In this document: in pieces, positions 8,895 through 19,314 of the stretch
Position numbering within the stretch: the first letter of the stretch is position 1
Layout of the letters: each line of letters opens with the position of its first letter
Assembly (NCBI GenBank): GCA_903862645.1
Contig: CAIOZF010000173.1
Span: 1 to 64,000, forward strand
Direction of reading: 5' to 3'
DNA from: an uncultured Gammaproteobacteria bacterium
GTDB taxonomy: Bacteria > Pseudomonadota > Gammaproteobacteria > Pseudomonadales > Pseudohongiellaceae
DNA length: 64,000 nucleotides
The notes under the pieces: generated by a model
Told to the model about the DNA's origin: nothing
Seen by the model: the letters and a program-made list of their open reading frames with translations, nothing else
The model's database searches: none
Position numbers and translations under genes: made by a program

Positions 8895-9404
8895 ATGACA
8901 AAATTGGTGGCAATGATTCCGGGTTCAAGAAACCTCAACCTGCTGATATTCGTGGCATGCACCTCGATGATCCTCATCGCTCTCTACATGGAGCACGTAA
9001 TGCTGCTGCAGCCCTGTGGCCTGTGTATCACGCAGCGTGTGTTTGTCATCCTGACCGGACTGGTGTGCCTGGCGGCGGCCATCCACAAACCCTCGCCCGC
9101 TGGTGTGCGCAACTACGCACTGCTGGCTGCCAGCATGTGTGTAGCAGGTGGTTATTTCGCGGGGCGCCAGATCTGGTTACAGCACCTGCCCGAAGATCAG
9201 GTGCCGGCCTGCGGCCCCGGCCTGAGCTACATCATGGACAACTTCCCACTGATGGACATGCTGTCTTTCCTGCTCAAGGGCGACGGCAACTGCGCTGAGG
9301 TTACCTGGCGCTTCCTGGGCATCTTCTCCATCGCCGAACTGTCCATGATCGGTTTAGTCATGCTGTTCTGCATCTGCATATTCCAGGCGCTGCGCCGCAG
9401 CTGA
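8895..9404 (+). CDS. dsbB: disulfide bond formation protein DsbB
   Basis: A 169-residue inner-membrane quinone reductase with four predicted transmembrane helices. The first redox pair is in LLQPCGLCITQRVF (residues ~40-43). The second periplasmic pair is the Cys of VPACGPGL and the Cys of GDGNCAEVTWRF. DsbB reoxidises DsbA by passing electrons to ubiquinone or menaquinone. The N terminus carries a longer polar lead (MTKLVAMIPGSRN) than E. coli DsbB. It has no adjacent DsbA gene. It ends 13 bases before a strong hairpin that separates it from the converging oxidoreductase gene. Confidence 0.92.
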   Translation: MTKLVAMIPGSRNLNLLIFVACTSMILIALYMEHVMLLQPCGLCITQRVFVILTGLVCLAAAIHKPSPAGVRNYALLAASMCVAGGYFAGRQIWLQHLPEDQVPACGPGLSYIMDNFPLMDMLSFLLKGDGNCAEVTWRFLGIFSIAELSMIGLVMLFCICIFQALRRS

Positions 9405-9416
9405 TCTGCTTCTTTG

Positions 9417-9442
9417 GTGGGAGCGGGCAGGCCCGCTCCCAC
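9417..9442. repeat. REP-like hairpin, probable bidirectional terminator
   Basis: A perfect 12-base stem, GTGGGAGCGGGC / GCCCGCTCCCAC, with a 2-base loop, lies between the stops of two converging genes (dsbB and the TVP38 fusion). The CCCGCTCCCACAG half is the same sequence seen at other intergenic sites in this window and resembles Pseudomonas REP elements. There is no T-run, so any terminating effect would rest on position and stem strength. Confidence 0.75.
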
Positions 9443-9449
9443 AGCAACA

Positions 9450-11585
9450 TCACCCACGCCGCCAGCGGAAGTAGCGCTCCGCCCAGGGCAGCAGATGCTT
9501 CGGAATACGGGCACTGCGCCAGGCATTAGCCGAGAAGCGATTGGCCTCTGACAACGTCGGATAAATGTGAATCGTCGCGGCAATCTTCTTCAGCCCCAGA
9601 CCATGAGTCATGGCCAGCACGAACTCCGTAATCAATTCCCCCGCGTGATAGCCAACGATGGTCGCCCCCAGAATGCGATCACTGCCGGGCTGCGTCAGCA
9701 CCTTCACGAAACCGTGAGCCTCTTCGTCGGCAATGGCTCTGTCCAGATCGTCGATCTCGTAGCGGGTCAGTTCGTAGGCAATCCCCTGCTCCTTTGCCTC
9801 CTGTTCGCTCAGTCCTACACGCGCCACCTCGGGATCGGTAAAGGTCGCCCACGGCACCACGGAATAGTGGACCTTGAACCGCTTCAACCCACCCAGCATC
9901 GCGTTTAGCACCGCGAACCAGGCCTGGAACGAGGCCATATGGGTGAACTGATAAGGGCCGGCCACATCGCCGCAGGCGTAGATGTTCGGATAGGCGGTCT
10001 GCAGGTATTCGTTGACCTTGAGGGTGCCGCGCGTCTCCAGCGGCATGCCCAGTTCTTCGAGTCCGAAGCCCTCCACATTGGCCTTACGTCCGATGGCGAC
10101 CAACACTTTGTCGAACTCCAGACGCAGCGGTCCCGTGACTGTTTCAGCCAGCATGACACCACCCTCTGCAGTGCGCTCAAAGGACTGCGCCTTGCAGCTG
10201 GTGAGCACACGAATGCCACCCTGTTCAAAACGCTTCATCACCAGCGCGGCCGCATCGTCGTCTTCGCGCGGCATGATGCGCGGCGCCTGATCAACGAGGG
10301 TGACCTGCGAGCCGAGGCGCGCGAAACTCTGCGCAAGCTCGCAACCGATCGGCCCTGCCCCGAGCACCAGCAGGCGTCTGGGCAGTTCGCGCAGTTCCCA
10401 GAGCGAATCCGAGGTCAGGTAGTCGATGCTGTTCAAGCCCGGAATCGGCGGTACGAAGGGCCGTGCGCCCGTGGCAATAATGATGGAGCGTGTAGTGATT
10501 GTGCGGCCGCCGACTTCCACGCTGTAGGGGGTCCGAATAAAGGCCTCGCCACTGACGCACTCCACGCCCAGCCCCGTGAAGCGCGCGACCGAATCGTGCG
10601 GTTCAATGGCGGTCACCACGCGCTGTACGCGCTCCATGACCTTCGCAAAATTCACCGCGCCGGTGGCATTGTCGATCCCGAACTCACTGGCACGACGCAG
10701 GTAGTCGGCAATTCTGGCGCTGCGTATAAGCGCCTTGCTGGGCACGCAACCGGTATTGAGGCAATCGCCACCCATGCGATGTTTCTCGATCAGCACGACC
10801 TTGGCCTTCGCGCCAGCAGCGATGATCGACGACACCAACCCGGCCGAGCCAGCGCCGATCACGACGACGTTGGCATCGAAGTGGTGCGGTTTGGCAAAGG
10901 CTTTGGGCGCGCGCGGGCGACGGAACAGCGCCAGCAGGGCGCGCGCCAGCCAGGGAAATATACCCAGCAAGGCAAAGGAGAAGACGATAGAGGGGCTGAC
11001 CAGACCGGACAGCGACTCGATCTGCCCCAGCTCAGCGCCCGCGTTTACATACACGGCGGTCCCCAGCAGCATGCCGACCTGGCTCACGGCAAAATACGGC
11101 ACCAGGCGGATCGGGGTCAGACCCATTAGCAGGTTCACTATAAAAAAGGGAAACAGCGGCACCATGCGCAGGCTGAACAGGTAGAAGTTGCCGTCCTTCT
11201 CGACACCCTCGTTGATGGCCTTGAGGGTGCGCCCGAAGCGTTGCTGCACCCAGTCCCGCAACAGCAGACGGGAGGTCAGAAAGGCGAGAGTGGCGCCGAT
11301 CGTACTGGCAAAAGACACCAACACAGTCCCCCACAACAGCCCGAAGATTGCGCCACCGGCAAGGGTCACGACCACCGCGCCCGGAATCGACAGGGCTGTG
11401 ACCGTCACATAAGCCATGAAGTACAGCGCTGCTGCCGTGGCAAAGTTCGCCGTGGTGAAGTCCTGTATCGCTCCCAGCTGCGACTGCACATAATCGAGGG
11501 TCAGGAAACGCCCGAGATCAAACGCGATATAGGCGGTGATCAGCGCCACAAACACGGCCAGTACGAGGCCCTTTGCTTTTGTCAT
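9450..11585 (-). CDS. TVP38/TMEM64 membrane domain fused to a mercuric-reductase-like flavoprotein
   Basis: A 711-residue fusion. Residues 1-230 are a TVP38/DedA-type membrane domain with several helices and the conserved LSIPGAVVVTLAGGAIFG region. Residues ~235-711 are a class I pyridine-nucleotide disulfide oxidoreductase: FAD-binding VVVIGAGSAGLVSSI, redox pair in GGDCLNTGCVPSKAL, NAD(P)-binding LVLGAGPIGCELAQSF, ACGDVAGPYQFTHMA, and the dimerisation domain with the His-Pro-like IYPTLSE segment. The same fusion occurs in other gammaproteobacteria. The electron acceptor is unknown, and there is no HMA domain or mer operon, so mercury reduction is unlikely. An upstream ATG at 11639 is possible, but the family N terminus fits MTKAKGLVLAVF at 11585. 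Confidence 0.85.
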   Translation of the reverse strand: MTKAKGLVLAVFVALITAYIAFDLGRFLTLDYVQSQLGAIQDFTTANFATAAALYFMAYVTVTALSIPGAVVVTLAGGAIFGLLWGTVLVSFASTIGATLAFLTSRLLLRDWVQQRFGRTLKAINEGVEKDGNFYLFSLRMVPLFPFFIVNLLMGLTPIRLVPYFAVSQVGMLLGTAVYVNAGAELGQIESLSGLVSPSIVFSFALLGIFPWLARALLALFRRPRAPKAFAKPHHFDANVVVIGAGSAGLVSSIIAAGAKAKVVLIEKHRMGGDCLNTGCVPSKALIRSARIADYLRRASEFGIDNATGAVNFAKVMERVQRVVTAIEPHDSVARFTGLGVECVSGEAFIRTPYSVEVGGRTITTRSIIIATGARPFVPPIPGLNSIDYLTSDSLWELRELPRRLLVLGAGPIGCELAQSFARLGSQVTLVDQAPRIMPREDDDAAALVMKRFEQGGIRVLTSCKAQSFERTAEGGVMLAETVTGPLRLEFDKVLVAIGRKANVEGFGLEELGMPLETRGTLKVNEYLQTAYPNIYACGDVAGPYQFTHMASFQAWFAVLNAMLGGLKRFKVHYSVVPWATFTDPEVARVGLSEQEAKEQGIAYELTRYEIDDLDRAIADEEAHGFVKVLTQPGSDRILGATIVGYHAGELITEFVLAMTHGLGLKKIAATIHIYPTLSEANRFSANAWRSARIPKHLLPWAERYFRWRRG

Positions 11586-11677
11586 GATGGATGTCTTCTG
11601 TAATGTCCGTGAAGGGCTGATCTGCGCGGGCAGTGTCATTGCCAGGTTAGCCCGGTTTATCTGACGGGCGTTGATAT

Positions 11678-12761
<1,084 letters not shown>

Positions 12762-12790
12762 AGCTTATGGCATTGATAACAATTTCTTAC

Positions 12791-12818
12791 TTGAAACCGC
12801 GATTTTAGGCCTTATGAT
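12791..12818 (+). promoter_or_regulatory. sigma70-type promoter of trxA
   Basis: TTGAAA (12791-12796) and TATGAT (12813-12818) are separated by 16 bases in the intergenic region 73 bases before trxA. This is close to consensus and the only good pair in the gap. Confidence 0.55.
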
Positions 12819-12890
12819 AAGCATTGCAGGCAGTACGACAGCTCCAATTCAGCGCAAACCAAGCAACATCACAATTTTAGGAAAGTATTT

Positions 12891-13217
12891 ATGAGTGACC
12901 ATACCGTGCAAATTTCTGACGCCAGTTTCGAGCAAGACGTACTGAAGGCAACCGGCCCCGTGCTGGTCGACTTCTGGGCAGAATGGTGCGGTCCGTGCAA
13001 AATGATTGCACCCGTGCTTGACGATTTAGCCGCAGAATATGCGGGCAAACTCACGATTGCCAAGCTGAATATTGATTCAAATACGCTGACTGCACCAAAG
13101 TACGGTGTGCGCGGAATTCCAACGCTGATCCTCTTCAAGAACGGCAAAGTCGAAGGTACCAAAGTGGGCGCCCTGTCCCGATCACAACTCGCCGCCTTCA
13201 TCGACAGCGTAATCTGA
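12891..13217 (+). CDS. trxA: thioredoxin 1 TrxA
   Basis: A 108-residue thioredoxin with the active site [10 protein letters not shown] at residues ~29-38, the cis-Pro loop RGIPTLILF, and [12 protein letters not shown] at the C terminus. Length matches E. coli TrxA (109 residues). It is the general cytosolic dithiol reductant. TAGGAAAG lies before the ATG. It precedes rho, as in E. coli and Pseudomonas, but a terminator-like hairpin and a separate promoter divide the two. Confidence 0.96.
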   Translation: MSDHTVQISDASFEQDVLKATGPVLVDFWAEWCGPCKMIAPVLDDLAAEYAGKLTIAKLNIDSNTLTAPKYGVRGIPTLILFKNGKVEGTKVGALSRSQLAAFIDSVI

Positions 13218-13290
13218 GTACCGCCTGCATCCCATACATCGAACCCTCTCTTGACTGTGCATCCTCCTTCCCCGGAGCGGCCTGCAGAGA

Positions 13291-13319
13291 GGGCTCCGGT
13301 GCCCGCACAGAGCCTTTTT
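13291..13319 (+). terminator. intrinsic terminator after trxA
   Basis: GGCTC (13292-13296) pairs with GAGCC (13310-13314), with further GTGC/GCAC pairing inside, followed immediately by TTTTT. It sits about 75 bases after the trxA stop. A wider CCCTCTC/GAGAGGG pairing surrounds the left arm. Confidence 0.6.
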
Positions 13320-13347
13320 AGAGACACAATTAAAGACAAAATTTCGC

Positions 13348-13377
13348 TGGACAGCCCGTGTAGACTCGTTCTATATT
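13348..13377 (+). promoter_or_regulatory. candidate rho promoter
   Basis: TGGACA (13348-13353) and TATATT (13372-13377) have 18-base spacing. Transcription would begin near 13385, leaving a leader of roughly 225 bases before the rho start codon. Confidence 0.5.
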
Positions 13378-13384
13378 GAAGCCA

Positions 13385-13609
13385 TCGTCGTCTCCAACTG
13401 GCGATCTTATCTCTTATCTACACAGCTCCAAAACAACAAGCTTTAAACTAAACCCTTTTAACCAGTAAATTTTTACTAAAAAACAGCCAACCACTCTGTT
13501 CACAACCAATACAAGCTTCCAAGCCCATAAAAATTCGGCTGCTTAATGCCAGAATTCATTTTTGGGTCTGAGCTTCACCATACCCCACAAACCTACGTAT
13601 CAAACCATC
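13385..13609 (+). promoter_or_regulatory. C-rich, G-poor rho leader (probable rut site)
   Basis: The untranslated leader of rho is strongly depleted in G. In 13441-13560 there are about 32 C against 10 G, in a largely unstructured A/C/T context with repeated CCA and CAA groups. Such C>G bubbles are what Rho binds. In E. coli rho is autoregulated by Rho-dependent termination in its leader, so the same is inferred here. No obvious leader peptide was recognised. Confidence 0.5.
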
Positions 13610-14869
13610 ATGAATCTAACTGACTTAAAGAAACAGCCCATCGCAGACCTCTTGACCATGTCCCAGGAAATGGGACTCGAAAACCTCTCCAGAACGCGCA
13701 AGCAAGACATCATCTTCGCAATCCTCAAGAAACACGCAAAGAACGGAGAAGACATCTCCGGTGATGGCGTGCTGGAAATTTTGCAGGACGGTTTCGGTTT
13801 TCTTAGGTCCGCCGACTCTTCTTATCTAGCGGGTCCCGATGACATTTATGTTTCTCCCAGTCAGATTCGACGCTTCAATTTACGTACCGGGGATACGATA
13901 TCGGGAAAGATCAGACCCCCGAAAGAAGGTGAACGCTACTTTGCTCTGCTGAAAATCTCCGAAGTCAATTTCTCGAAACCCGAAAACTCCAAGAACAAAA
14001 TCCTCTTCGAAAACCTTACTCCACTGTTCCCCACCAAACGTCTGCGCCTGGAAATCGGCAACGGCAGCACCGAGGATTTGAGTGCGCGCACCATCGATCT
14101 CACAGCGCCTATCGGCAAAGGTCAGCGTGGCCTGATCGTGTCTCCACCCAAGGCCGGTAAGACGTTCATTTTGCAGAACATCGCGCAGTCTATTGCAAGG
14201 AACAATCCCGAATGCCGTCTGATCGTTCTGCTGATCGACGAGCGCCCGGAAGAAGTGACCGAGATGCAGCGTTCCGTGCGCGGCGAAGTAGTCGCCAGCA
14301 CCTTCGACGAGCCGCCCGCGCGCCACGTTCAGGTCGCCGAGATGGTGATCGAGAAGGCAAAGCGTCTGGTTGAACACAAAGAGGACGTGGTGATTCTGCT
14401 CGACTCGATCACTCGTCTGGCACGCGCCTACAACACCATCGTTCCATCATCAGGCAAAGTACTGACGGGTGGTGTGGACGCACACGCACTGGAACGCCCA
14501 AAGCGTTTCTTCGGTGCCGCGCGTAATCTGGAAGAAGGCGGCAGCCTGACTATTATCGCCACGGCGCTGGTGGAAACCGGTTCGAAGATGGACGAAGTGA
14601 TTTACGAAGAATTCAAAGGCACCGGTAACATGGAACTGCATCTCGACCGCAAAATTGCCGAGAAGCGCGTGTACCCGGCCATCAATGTGCGCCGCTCCGG
14701 CACCCGTCGCGAAGAATTGCTGACGAACGAAGAAGAGCTGCAACGCATGTGGATTCTGCGCAAGATCCTCAGTTCCATGGAAGACGTGCAGGCTACCGAG
14801 TTCATCCTCGACAAGCTCAAGGACACCAAGACCAACGAAGACTTCTTCAACTCCATGAAACGCAAATAA
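13610..14869 (+). CDS. rho: transcription termination factor Rho
   Basis: A 419-residue protein, exactly the length of E. coli Rho. The N-terminal [15 protein letters not shown] and [14 protein letters not shown] are followed by the RNA-binding domain ([19 protein letters not shown]), the Walker A motif [15 protein letters not shown] near residue 180, the Walker B segment [17 protein letters not shown], and the R loop [21 protein letters not shown]. It is a hexameric RNA helicase that ends transcription. The frame extends to a TTG at 13562, but the ATG at 13610 matches the family start. That ATG lacks a clear Shine-Dalgarno sequence, consistent with a gene controlled in its leader. Confidence 0.97.
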   Translation: MNLTDLKKQPIADLLTMSQEMGLENLSRTRKQDIIFAILKKHAKNGEDISGDGVLEILQDGFGFLRSADSSYLAGPDDIYVSPSQIRRFNLRTGDTISGKIRPPKEGERYFALLKISEVNFSKPENSKNKILFENLTPLFPTKRLRLEIGNGSTEDLSARTIDLTAPIGKGQRGLIVSPPKAGKTFILQNIAQSIARNNPECRLIVLLIDERPEEVTEMQRSVRGEVVASTFDEPPARHVQVAEMVIEKAKRLVEHKEDVVILLDSITRLARAYNTIVPSSGKVLTGGVDAHALERPKRFFGAARNLEEGGSLTIIATALVETGSKMDEVIYEEFKGTGNMELHLDRKIAEKRVYPAINVRRSGTRREELLTNEEELQRMWILRKILSSMEDVQATEFILDKLKDTKTNEDFFNSMKRK

Positions 14870-14900
14870 CCTTAGTGGGATCGTACTCGAGGGCATAAAA

Positions 14901-14949
14901 GCCTGCTCGCGACTTTGCAGAGCATTCAATCGCGAGCAGGCTCGCTCTC
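14901..14949. repeat. REP-like hairpin between rho and ubiD
   Basis: GCCTGCTCGCGA (14901-14912) and TCGCGAGCAGGC (14930-14941) form a perfect 12-base stem with a 17-base loop. The right arm continues into TCGCTCTCACAC, a variant of the CTCCCACA end found in the other REP-like copies. The region is downstream of rho and may act as its terminator or as an mRNA stabiliser. Confidence 0.65.
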
Positions 14950-14966
14950 ACACTGGAAACGCACTC

Positions 14967-16436
14967 ATGCCCTGCAAAGATCTTCGTGAATTCATCGCCC
15001 TTCTGGAAGAGAAGGGCGAACTAAAGCGCATAAAAACCGAAGTTGATCCCTATCTCGAAGTGACCGAGATCTGCGACCGCACACTGCGCGCCAACGGTCC
15101 AGCGCTGCTGTTCGAAAATCCTCGTAACTCCAACATACCACTGCTTGCCAATCTGTTTGGCAGCCCACGCCGTGTCGCGCTCGCCATGGGGCAGGAAGAT
15201 CTGCAGGGACTGCGTGATGTCGGGCACCTGCTCGCCTTCCTGAAGGAGCCGGTTCCCCCCAAGGGTTGGAAAGAGCTGTGGCAGAATCTGCCTGCATACA
15301 GGCAGGTGCTCAACATTGCGCCGGACCTGAAGAAGAAGGCGCCATGTCAGGATGTCGTCATCGACGAAGCCGATATCGACTTGTCATTCCTGCCGATTCA
15401 AACCTGCTGGCCGGGCGATGCCGCACCGCTGGTGACCTGGCCACTCGTCATCACCCGCGGCCCCGAGAAAGAACGGCAGAATCTCGGCATTTATCGCATG
15501 CAGAAGATCGGGCGCAACAAGCTGATCATGCGCTGGCTTTCTCATCGTGGCGGCGCGCTGGATTTTCGTGACTGGCAATTAAAGCACCCCGGCAAACCAT
15601 TCCCTGTTTCTATTGCCATTGGCGCCGACCCGGCGACCATACTCGCCACCGTGACGCCGATTCCCGACACACTGTCCGAGTACGCTTTCGCGGGGCTGCT
15701 GCGCGGTGAGAAGACCGAAGTGGTGAAGTGCCTGACGAATGATCTGCAGGTTCCGGCAAGTGCCGAGTTTGTGCTTGAAGGAGTTATTGAACCGGGTGAG
15801 ATGGCCCCTGAAGGTCCGTTCGGAGATCACACCGGCTATTACAACGAAGTCGACAAATTTCCTGTCTTCACCATCAAGAAGCTTACGCACAGAAAAGACC
15901 CGATCTACCACAGCACTTATACGGGCCGTCCGCCCGATGAACCGGCGATGCTGGGTGTCGCACTCAATGAAGTTTTCATCCCGTTGATCCAGAAGCAGTA
16001 CCCGGAGATTGTGGATTTCTATCTGCCTCCCGAGGGCTGTTCATATCGCCTGGCCGTGGTCAGTATCCGCAAGCAATACCCTGGGCATGCCAAGCGCATC
16101 ATGATGGGCACATGGTCCTTTCTGCGTCAGTTCATGTACACGAAGTTCGTCATCATCGTTGATGAAGACGTTAATGTGCGCGACTGGAATGACGTAATCT
16201 GGGCCATGACCACACGCATGGACCCGGCACGCGACACGGTGATGATTGAGAACACGCCAATCGATTATCTTGACTTCGCCTCACCCGTATCGGGCCTCGG
16301 CTCGAAGATCGGCATGGACGCCACCAACAAGTGGCCGGGTGAGACCGTGCGCGAATGGGGCACGCCGATCGAGATGAGCGCGAGCGTGAAGAAGCGCGTG
16401 GATGATATGTGGGATGAGCTGGGGATAAATCCCTGA
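14967..16436 (+). CDS. ubiD: 4-hydroxy-3-polyprenylbenzoate decarboxylase UbiD
   Basis: A 489-residue prenylated-FMN-dependent decarboxylase of ubiquinone synthesis, near the 497 residues of E. coli UbiD. Recognised blocks are [20 protein letters not shown], the central [13 protein letters not shown] cofactor region, [11 protein letters not shown] (with catalytic Glu and Arg nearby), and [21 protein letters not shown]. It needs prFMN from UbiX, whose gene is not in this window. It lies about 100 bases downstream of rho, separated by a hairpin. Confidence 0.95.
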   Translation: MPCKDLREFIALLEEKGELKRIKTEVDPYLEVTEICDRTLRANGPALLFENPRNSNIPLLANLFGSPRRVALAMGQEDLQGLRDVGHLLAFLKEPVPPKGWKELWQNLPAYRQVLNIAPDLKKKAPCQDVVIDEADIDLSFLPIQTCWPGDAAPLVTWPLVITRGPEKERQNLGIYRMQKIGRNKLIMRWLSHRGGALDFRDWQLKHPGKPFPVSIAIGADPATILATVTPIPDTLSEYAFAGLLRGEKTEVVKCLTNDLQVPASAEFVLEGVIEPGEMAPEGPFGDHTGYYNEVDKFPVFTIKKLTHRKDPIYHSTYTGRPPDEPAMLGVALNEVFIPLIQKQYPEIVDFYLPPEGCSYRLAVVSIRKQYPGHAKRIMMGTWSFLRQFMYTKFVIIVDEDVNVRDWNDVIWAMTTRMDPARDTVMIENTPIDYLDFASPVSGLGSKIGMDATNKWPGETVREWGTPIEMSASVKKRVDDMWDELGINP

Positions 16437-16472
16437 GCCACTAAAAGCGATGTGGAAGCGGGCTGAATAGGT

Positions 16473-17312
16473 TCAGGGCTGCGGGAATTTCGGCATACCA
16501 GCGCCCATAGTGCTCGTATGCGGCCGCAGATAATGCGGATTACGCTCGGGTTCACGAAGATTCTGCAGCAGCCGCGCCAGCTCTGCGAACACTTCCGCGT
16601 CCGGCGCCAGCGTCAAGCTGCGCTCAAAATAATCCCGCGCTTTTCCCCACAGCTGATTGCGCAGGCTCAAGCGGCCCAGAGTCAACAGCAAAACTGCGTC
16701 CTGCGGTCGAGTCACCAGCCAGAATTCAGCGCGCTGTAACTGTTTCGCGGCACTCGATGAATCCAGCGGCAGCGACAACAATGCGTATCGCCGCACCAGC
16801 ACATCATTCCACTGCCGTTCCAGACTCCCCTCAACAATACTGACCGCCTCGGCAGCGGCGCCGATGTGCTCCAACACGTTCAAGTACTCCGTCACAACAT
16901 CGATATCATCCACGAAATTTCTAGCGCGCTTCTTCCAGAATTTATGCAACTCCGTAAGCTTGATTGCCTCGGCAGCGGGTACACTTCGCAGCGCCTGCAT
17001 CTCCACTATGAGTTGTCGTTCTGCAAGGTTTGCCGGTGCGGCAGCCTCCGCTTCCTTGCGCAAACGGCGCTGCAGGGACCAGGAGCGTCCGAACGAAAGC
17101 AGGTGCATGGGATTGATCCAGTCCAGAATCATGAACAGCAGACGCAGCAGCAACACCAGTACCAGTAACGCTACGAACAGCGCGAACAAACTGGTCTCAA
17201 AGGTGTAGTGCCGGAAAGAAATCAGCAGATAACCCGGGTCACTCGCGAGCAGGAGTGTGACCACGAGTCCCGTAACGATGGCCAGCAGCGTATAGAGAAA
17301 TAGTCGCACCAT
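16473..17312 (-). CDS. hemY: haem biosynthesis-associated membrane protein HemY (short form)
   Basis: A 279-residue protein with two N-terminal transmembrane helices (residues ~3-23 and 40-65) and a TPR-like cytoplasmic domain. It is the last gene of hemC-hemD-hemX-hemY, starting 2 bases after the hemX stop. HemY of the proteobacterial type is usually near 400 residues. Here the segment between the second helix and the WKKRARNFVDDIDVV region is much shorter than I expect, so some TPR units seem to be missing. The C-terminal TPR (LLLTLGRLSLRNQLWGKARDYFERSL) is intact. This is not the protoporphyrinogen oxidase also called HemY in Gram-positives. Confidence 0.85.
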   Translation of the reverse strand: MVRLFLYTLLAIVTGLVVTLLLASDPGYLLISFRHYTFETSLFALFVALLVLVLLLRLLFMILDWINPMHLLSFGRSWSLQRRLRKEAEAAAPANLAERQLIVEMQALRSVPAAEAIKLTELHKFWKKRARNFVDDIDVVTEYLNVLEHIGAAAEAVSIVEGSLERQWNDVLVRRYALLSLPLDSSSAAKQLQRAEFWLVTRPQDAVLLLTLGRLSLRNQLWGKARDYFERSLTLAPDAEVFAELARLLQNLREPERNPHYLRPHTSTMGAGMPKFPQP

Positions 17313-17314
17313 GC

Positions 17315-18463
17315 TCAGTTGCCGTCGCTAAGCGGCTGCAGGCGATTTTTGCTGATCTTCAGCAACGCCTCCAGAGAACCGGAAATATCGGGACGCATCT
17401 GGGTGATGCGCTCGGTGGACAGTGTGCGCAGCTCTTCTGTGAGTGTGCGACCCGCCCCGGCATCAATGGCGAAATAGCGCGCCGCCCAACCACTGCCTTT
17501 AGTCAGACTGTCACGATAGACGGCCTCCTCGCTCATCAGCAAAGCCAACTGAGCCTGCTCCAGCATCAAGCGCAGATTCTGTTTCAGCATGGCTTCCTGT
17601 GGCGCGGGCAGAAGTGCTTCGGGCGCTAGGTCCCAGCGTTGCAAGACAAAAATCGAACCGAGAATATCGAGACCTCGCGCCAACAATCCGGCGTCGGCAG
17701 CATCAGATTGATTGCCAGACTGCCCCGGCAATTGCGCGGAATAATTCTGCACCAGCGCACTGCGCAGCGAGAGCCGCTCGATGATCGGCATGACGTTGTT
17801 CAACCGCACGTAGAGACCGGCGATGTCGATCGGCTCCATGCTGCGGACGGCCAGAATGTTAGCTGCCAATGCCTCGCGGACGGGAAACAATGCCGGATCA
17901 TCCTCCTGGCTCAGCATTTTATCCACGGTGGTCAATAACAATAGCGCCGACTCCGTGTCGCCTTCCAACTGCAGCTTCTGATTGGCCAAGCGCAACAGAT
18001 ATTCTGATTCTGTCCATAGCCAGTCGCGCGCCGCGCCTTCCGGCGGAGTGATGGAAAGCTGAGACTGCAGCCCCGCTGTGGTGTTCGAGAGTGCTTCAAT
18101 GCGCGCTTCCAGACTTAAACGCAAGTCGTCCAGCAGCTGCGGATCGAGGCTGGGGACGCTGGCGACTGGATTGCCAAGCGCTGACTGCAGCGTCGCATTT
18201 TCCTGGCGCAACTCCTCAATCGCAGCATCGGTACGAGCCTGCTCGATGGTGAGCCATGCCATGAACAACACCACTGGGACCAGCATGACGACAATGATCA
18301 GGAATCGACGCAGACCATTATGCCGACGCAGAGTGCTCGCACGTGCGGTGTTGTTCTTGCTCAATTCGTCGAGCACCTTGGGCGTATCGTGACGCGCAGC
18401 AGTGCCGGGCGCCTCACCCTGCCCCGCACTGCCTGAACCGCCGCCGTTCTTCACTTCTGTCAC
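17315..18463 (-). CDS. hemX: HemX, uroporphyrinogen operon membrane protein
   Basis: A 382-residue protein with a charged N-terminal cytosolic tail, one transmembrane helix at about residues 50-70 (FLIIVVMLVPVVLFMAWL), a coiled-coil stretch (IEELRQENATLQSALG), and a large domain with ARDWLWTESEYLLRLANQKL. This is the layout of gammaproteobacterial HemX, historically annotated as uroporphyrinogen-III C-methyltransferase without having that fold. Its role in tetrapyrrole flow is not established. Its start overlaps the hemD stop by 4 bases (ATGA), indicating translational coupling. Confidence 0.9.
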   Translation of the reverse strand: MTEVKNGGGSGSAGQGEAPGTAARHDTPKVLDELSKNNTARASTLRRHNGLRRFLIIVVMLVPVVLFMAWLTIEQARTDAAIEELRQENATLQSALGNPVASVPSLDPQLLDDLRLSLEARIEALSNTTAGLQSQLSITPPEGAARDWLWTESEYLLRLANQKLQLEGDTESALLLLTTVDKMLSQEDDPALFPVREALAANILAVRSMEPIDIAGLYVRLNNVMPIIERLSLRSALVQNYSAQLPGQSGNQSDAADAGLLARGLDILGSIFVLQRWDLAPEALLPAPQEAMLKQNLRLMLEQAQLALLMSEEAVYRDSLTKGSGWAARYFAIDAGAGRTLTEELRTLSTERITQMRPDISGSLEALLKISKNRLQPLSDGN

Positions 18464-19314
18464 ATTGCCTCCTTCTTGTTTACTGATGCAGCCAGATTCT
18501 TTTGCAGACTTGTCAGTACGGTATCGTCATCAGCACCGCCAGCATCAACAACGCTCTGAAAGCCCGCCGCCAGCGCCTGTTCACGAACACGCTGCGAGGG
18601 CACTACTACACAAATGCCAAGCAACTTTTCGGGCAATTCGCCATCCGCCTGCACAAGTGTCACGAAACTGTCCAGTATCTGCTGACTGGTGGCCACCACC
18701 GCGTTGATGGCGTTGTCGTGGATCTGTTGCATCACCATCGCGCGCGTATACTCGGGCACACGGCGCTGATATATCTCCAGATAGTCCACCCGGGCTCCAC
18801 GCTCGCGCAGTGTCTCGGCCAGCAACTCGCGGCCATCCTGTCCTCTGAATAGAGCGATGCGCTTGCTGGCGACGTCCTGCAAACCCGGTAGTGCTAACAA
18901 ATGTTCACTGGTCACGCCGACGTCGGAACACTGCACTGGCCACGGCAACTGGCGAAGAATCTCTGCGGTGCCCGGCCCTACAGCGTAGGCTTCAAGCCCG
19001 ACCGGCAACTGCGGCCAATAGTTGTCGATCCATTCCAGCCCCAGTGTCGCGGCATTGGTGCTGATGAAGATCGCGGCGTCGTAGTTGTCCAGCGCCATGA
19101 TGAAGGTCTTGAGTCGCTCGACGGCAGCGCGTTCGGTGATCGGCTCGATCGCGAGCAGAGGCAACTGCGTCACCCGTCCGCCGAGGCTCTGAATGGCAGC
19201 GGCCAGTTTGTCGGCCTGCCCCGCTGGCCGGGTCAGCAACACGCTCAATCCGGCAAGCGGCAATAACCCTGCCGTGTCACCGGTCGCCTGCTGCGCACCG
19301 GCCGTCACGTTCAT
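18460..19314 (-). CDS. hemD: uroporphyrinogen-III synthase HemD
   Basis: A 284-residue cytosolic enzyme that closes hydroxymethylbilane with inversion of ring D. The family is weakly conserved in sequence. Visible support includes [20 protein letters not shown] at the N terminus, the conserved FISTNAA region, [38 protein letters not shown], and [16 protein letters not shown] near the C terminus. Position between hemC and hemX, with 4-base overlaps on both sides, makes the call secure. It carries a slightly longer N terminus than E. coli HemD. Confidence 0.93.
   Translation of the reverse strand: MNVTAGAQQATGDTAGLLPLAGLSVLLTRPAGQADKLAAAIQSLGGRVTQLPLLAIEPITERAAVERLKTFIMALDNYDAAIFISTNAATLGLEWIDNYWPQLPVGLEAYAVGPGTAEILRQLPWPVQCSDVGVTSEHLLALPGLQDVASKRIALFRGQDGRELLAETLRERGARVDYLEIYQRRVPEYTRAMVMQQIHDNAINAVVATSQQILDSFVTLVQADGELPEKLLGICVVVPSQRVREQALAAGFQSVVDAGGADDDTVLTSLQKNLAASVNKKEAM

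Noticed and set aside
9939-11129. 396-codon open frame antisense to the TVP38 fusion
   Set aside because: Shadow of a gene with FAD, NAD and CxxxxC motifs; no family features.
9450-11585. Mercuric reductase (merA)
   Set aside because: The flavoprotein domain is similar, but there is no heavy-metal-associated domain, no C-terminal vicinal Cys pair (the protein ends RYFRWRRG) and no mer genes.
13218-13609. Small RNA or protein gene between trxA and rho
   Set aside because: No frame with a ribosome site or conserved character; the promoter, C-rich composition and position explain it better as the rho leader.
17315-18463. Uroporphyrinogen-III C-methyltransferase activity for HemX
   Set aside because: A historical annotation; no SAM-binding methyltransferase motifs are present.
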